Source: Selaginella moellendorffii (lineage: Eukaryota > Streptophyta > Lycopodiopsida > Selaginellales > Selaginellaceae). From it: 64,000 nt of DNA. The stretch spans positions 759,811 through 823,810 of the forward strand of contig NW_003314282.1 of assembly GCF_000143415.4 (NCBI RefSeq). The letters are read 5' to 3'. The notes under the pieces are model-generated. The model was not told the origin of the DNA. It ran no database searches and worked only from the letters and a program-made list of their open reading frames with translations. The translations under genes were made by a program, and so were the position numbers. This document shows positions 63,641-64,000 of this stretch, piece by piece (position 1 is the stretch's first letter; each line of letters begins with the position of its first letter).

Positions 63641-64000
63641 TAGCTATATTTTAATATAGTCGCTTTATTATTATTATAAAAAATATATTTGGTTTAGAAT
63701 GAGCACATGAAAGAAATCACACACAAAATCTATCCTGCTCTTTTTACAATGTCTTTGAGCTTGATGTATATGCAATTATAATGTTAGTTGAGTCAATTTT
63801 GTACTGGTTCAAATACAATAAAATGATGTGCTTGCAACTCTAGATTTGTTGATTTTGTACTCTTTTCTGGAAATCAAGATAATTTCTTGTATGTTTTTCC
63901 AATGTTATTCAGGAAAACATCCTTTTTATCCCCACTGTTAATATTCAGAATTTTTATGTGCATCAGCAACATACTTTGCAACTTTTTCTGTATGTGAGAA
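63641..64000. other. AT-rich end of window
   Basis: No gene seen. Confidence 0.4.

Noticed and set aside
1-64000. CRISPR arrays, bacterial operons, ribosome binding sites, rRNA genes
   Set aside because: The genes are eukaryotic with spliceosomal introns; no regularly spaced direct repeats and no rRNA-like conserved segments were seen.

Overview
The window is nuclear DNA from a land plant. A lycophyte of the Selaginella type fits best: introns are very short (mostly 45-60 nt, GT-AG), genes are dense, plant-specific families are present (vacuolar-type beta-galactosidase with a lectin tail, 8-cysteine lipid-transfer proteins, KOC1-like kinase, ABCC transporter), and several genes are very young duplicates. 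The organism call is an inference; no species marker was searched.

Layout. 0-7.7 kb is mostly wreckage: an unrecognised decayed minus-strand gene, a WDR82/SWD2-like WD40 fragment, a Helitron Rep fragment, exon-like remnants and an AT-rich gap. 7.7-16.1 kb holds a tandem duplication of a divergent gene pair, RMI1 (minus) and an S9A prolyl oligopeptidase (plus), with an intronless protein kinase between the copies. The distal oligopeptidase is intact (717 aa by my exon model) and the proximal one is dead. The proximal RMI1 is nearly complete but has an 8-bp frame-breaking difference; the distal RMI1 is ruined. 17.4-23.5 kb carries a coiled-coil protein of unknown function and a full ABCC transporter.

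16.3-49.2 kb is the most unusual part. It contains eight copies (seven intact) of a gene for a small secreted protein that I assign to the PEBP (phosphatidylethanolamine-binding) fold. Seven of the eight copies have, directly upstream on the same strand, a gene or pseudogene for a small secreted 8-cysteine lipid-transfer-like protein (LTP). The pairs run on the plus strand left of a cytosolic HSP90 gene (38.6-41.0 kb) and on the minus strand right of it, so HSP90 and an intact second-type LTP sit in the spacer of a large inverted repeat. Each unit also carries the same relics: coiled-coil gene pieces, a tRNA-like 3' half, a second-type LTP fragment and an unidentified reading frame. The 3' ends of HSP90 and of the 51-kb gene were carried along and survive as tails inside the array.

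50.9-58.1 kb is conventional: an unknown two-intron gene with an acidic tail, head-to-head with a GH35 beta-galactosidase, which converges on a KOC1-like kinase. 58.3-61.3 kb is very AT-rich and hides a mannose-binding-type (GNA/B-lectin) pseudogene in one frame plus a near-perfect hairpin. 61.4-61.9 kb encodes a secreted peptide with three cysteine-rich repeats. The right end has a decayed CRINKLY4-like receptor ectodomain. Exon joins were read by eye from splice signals and frame continuity.
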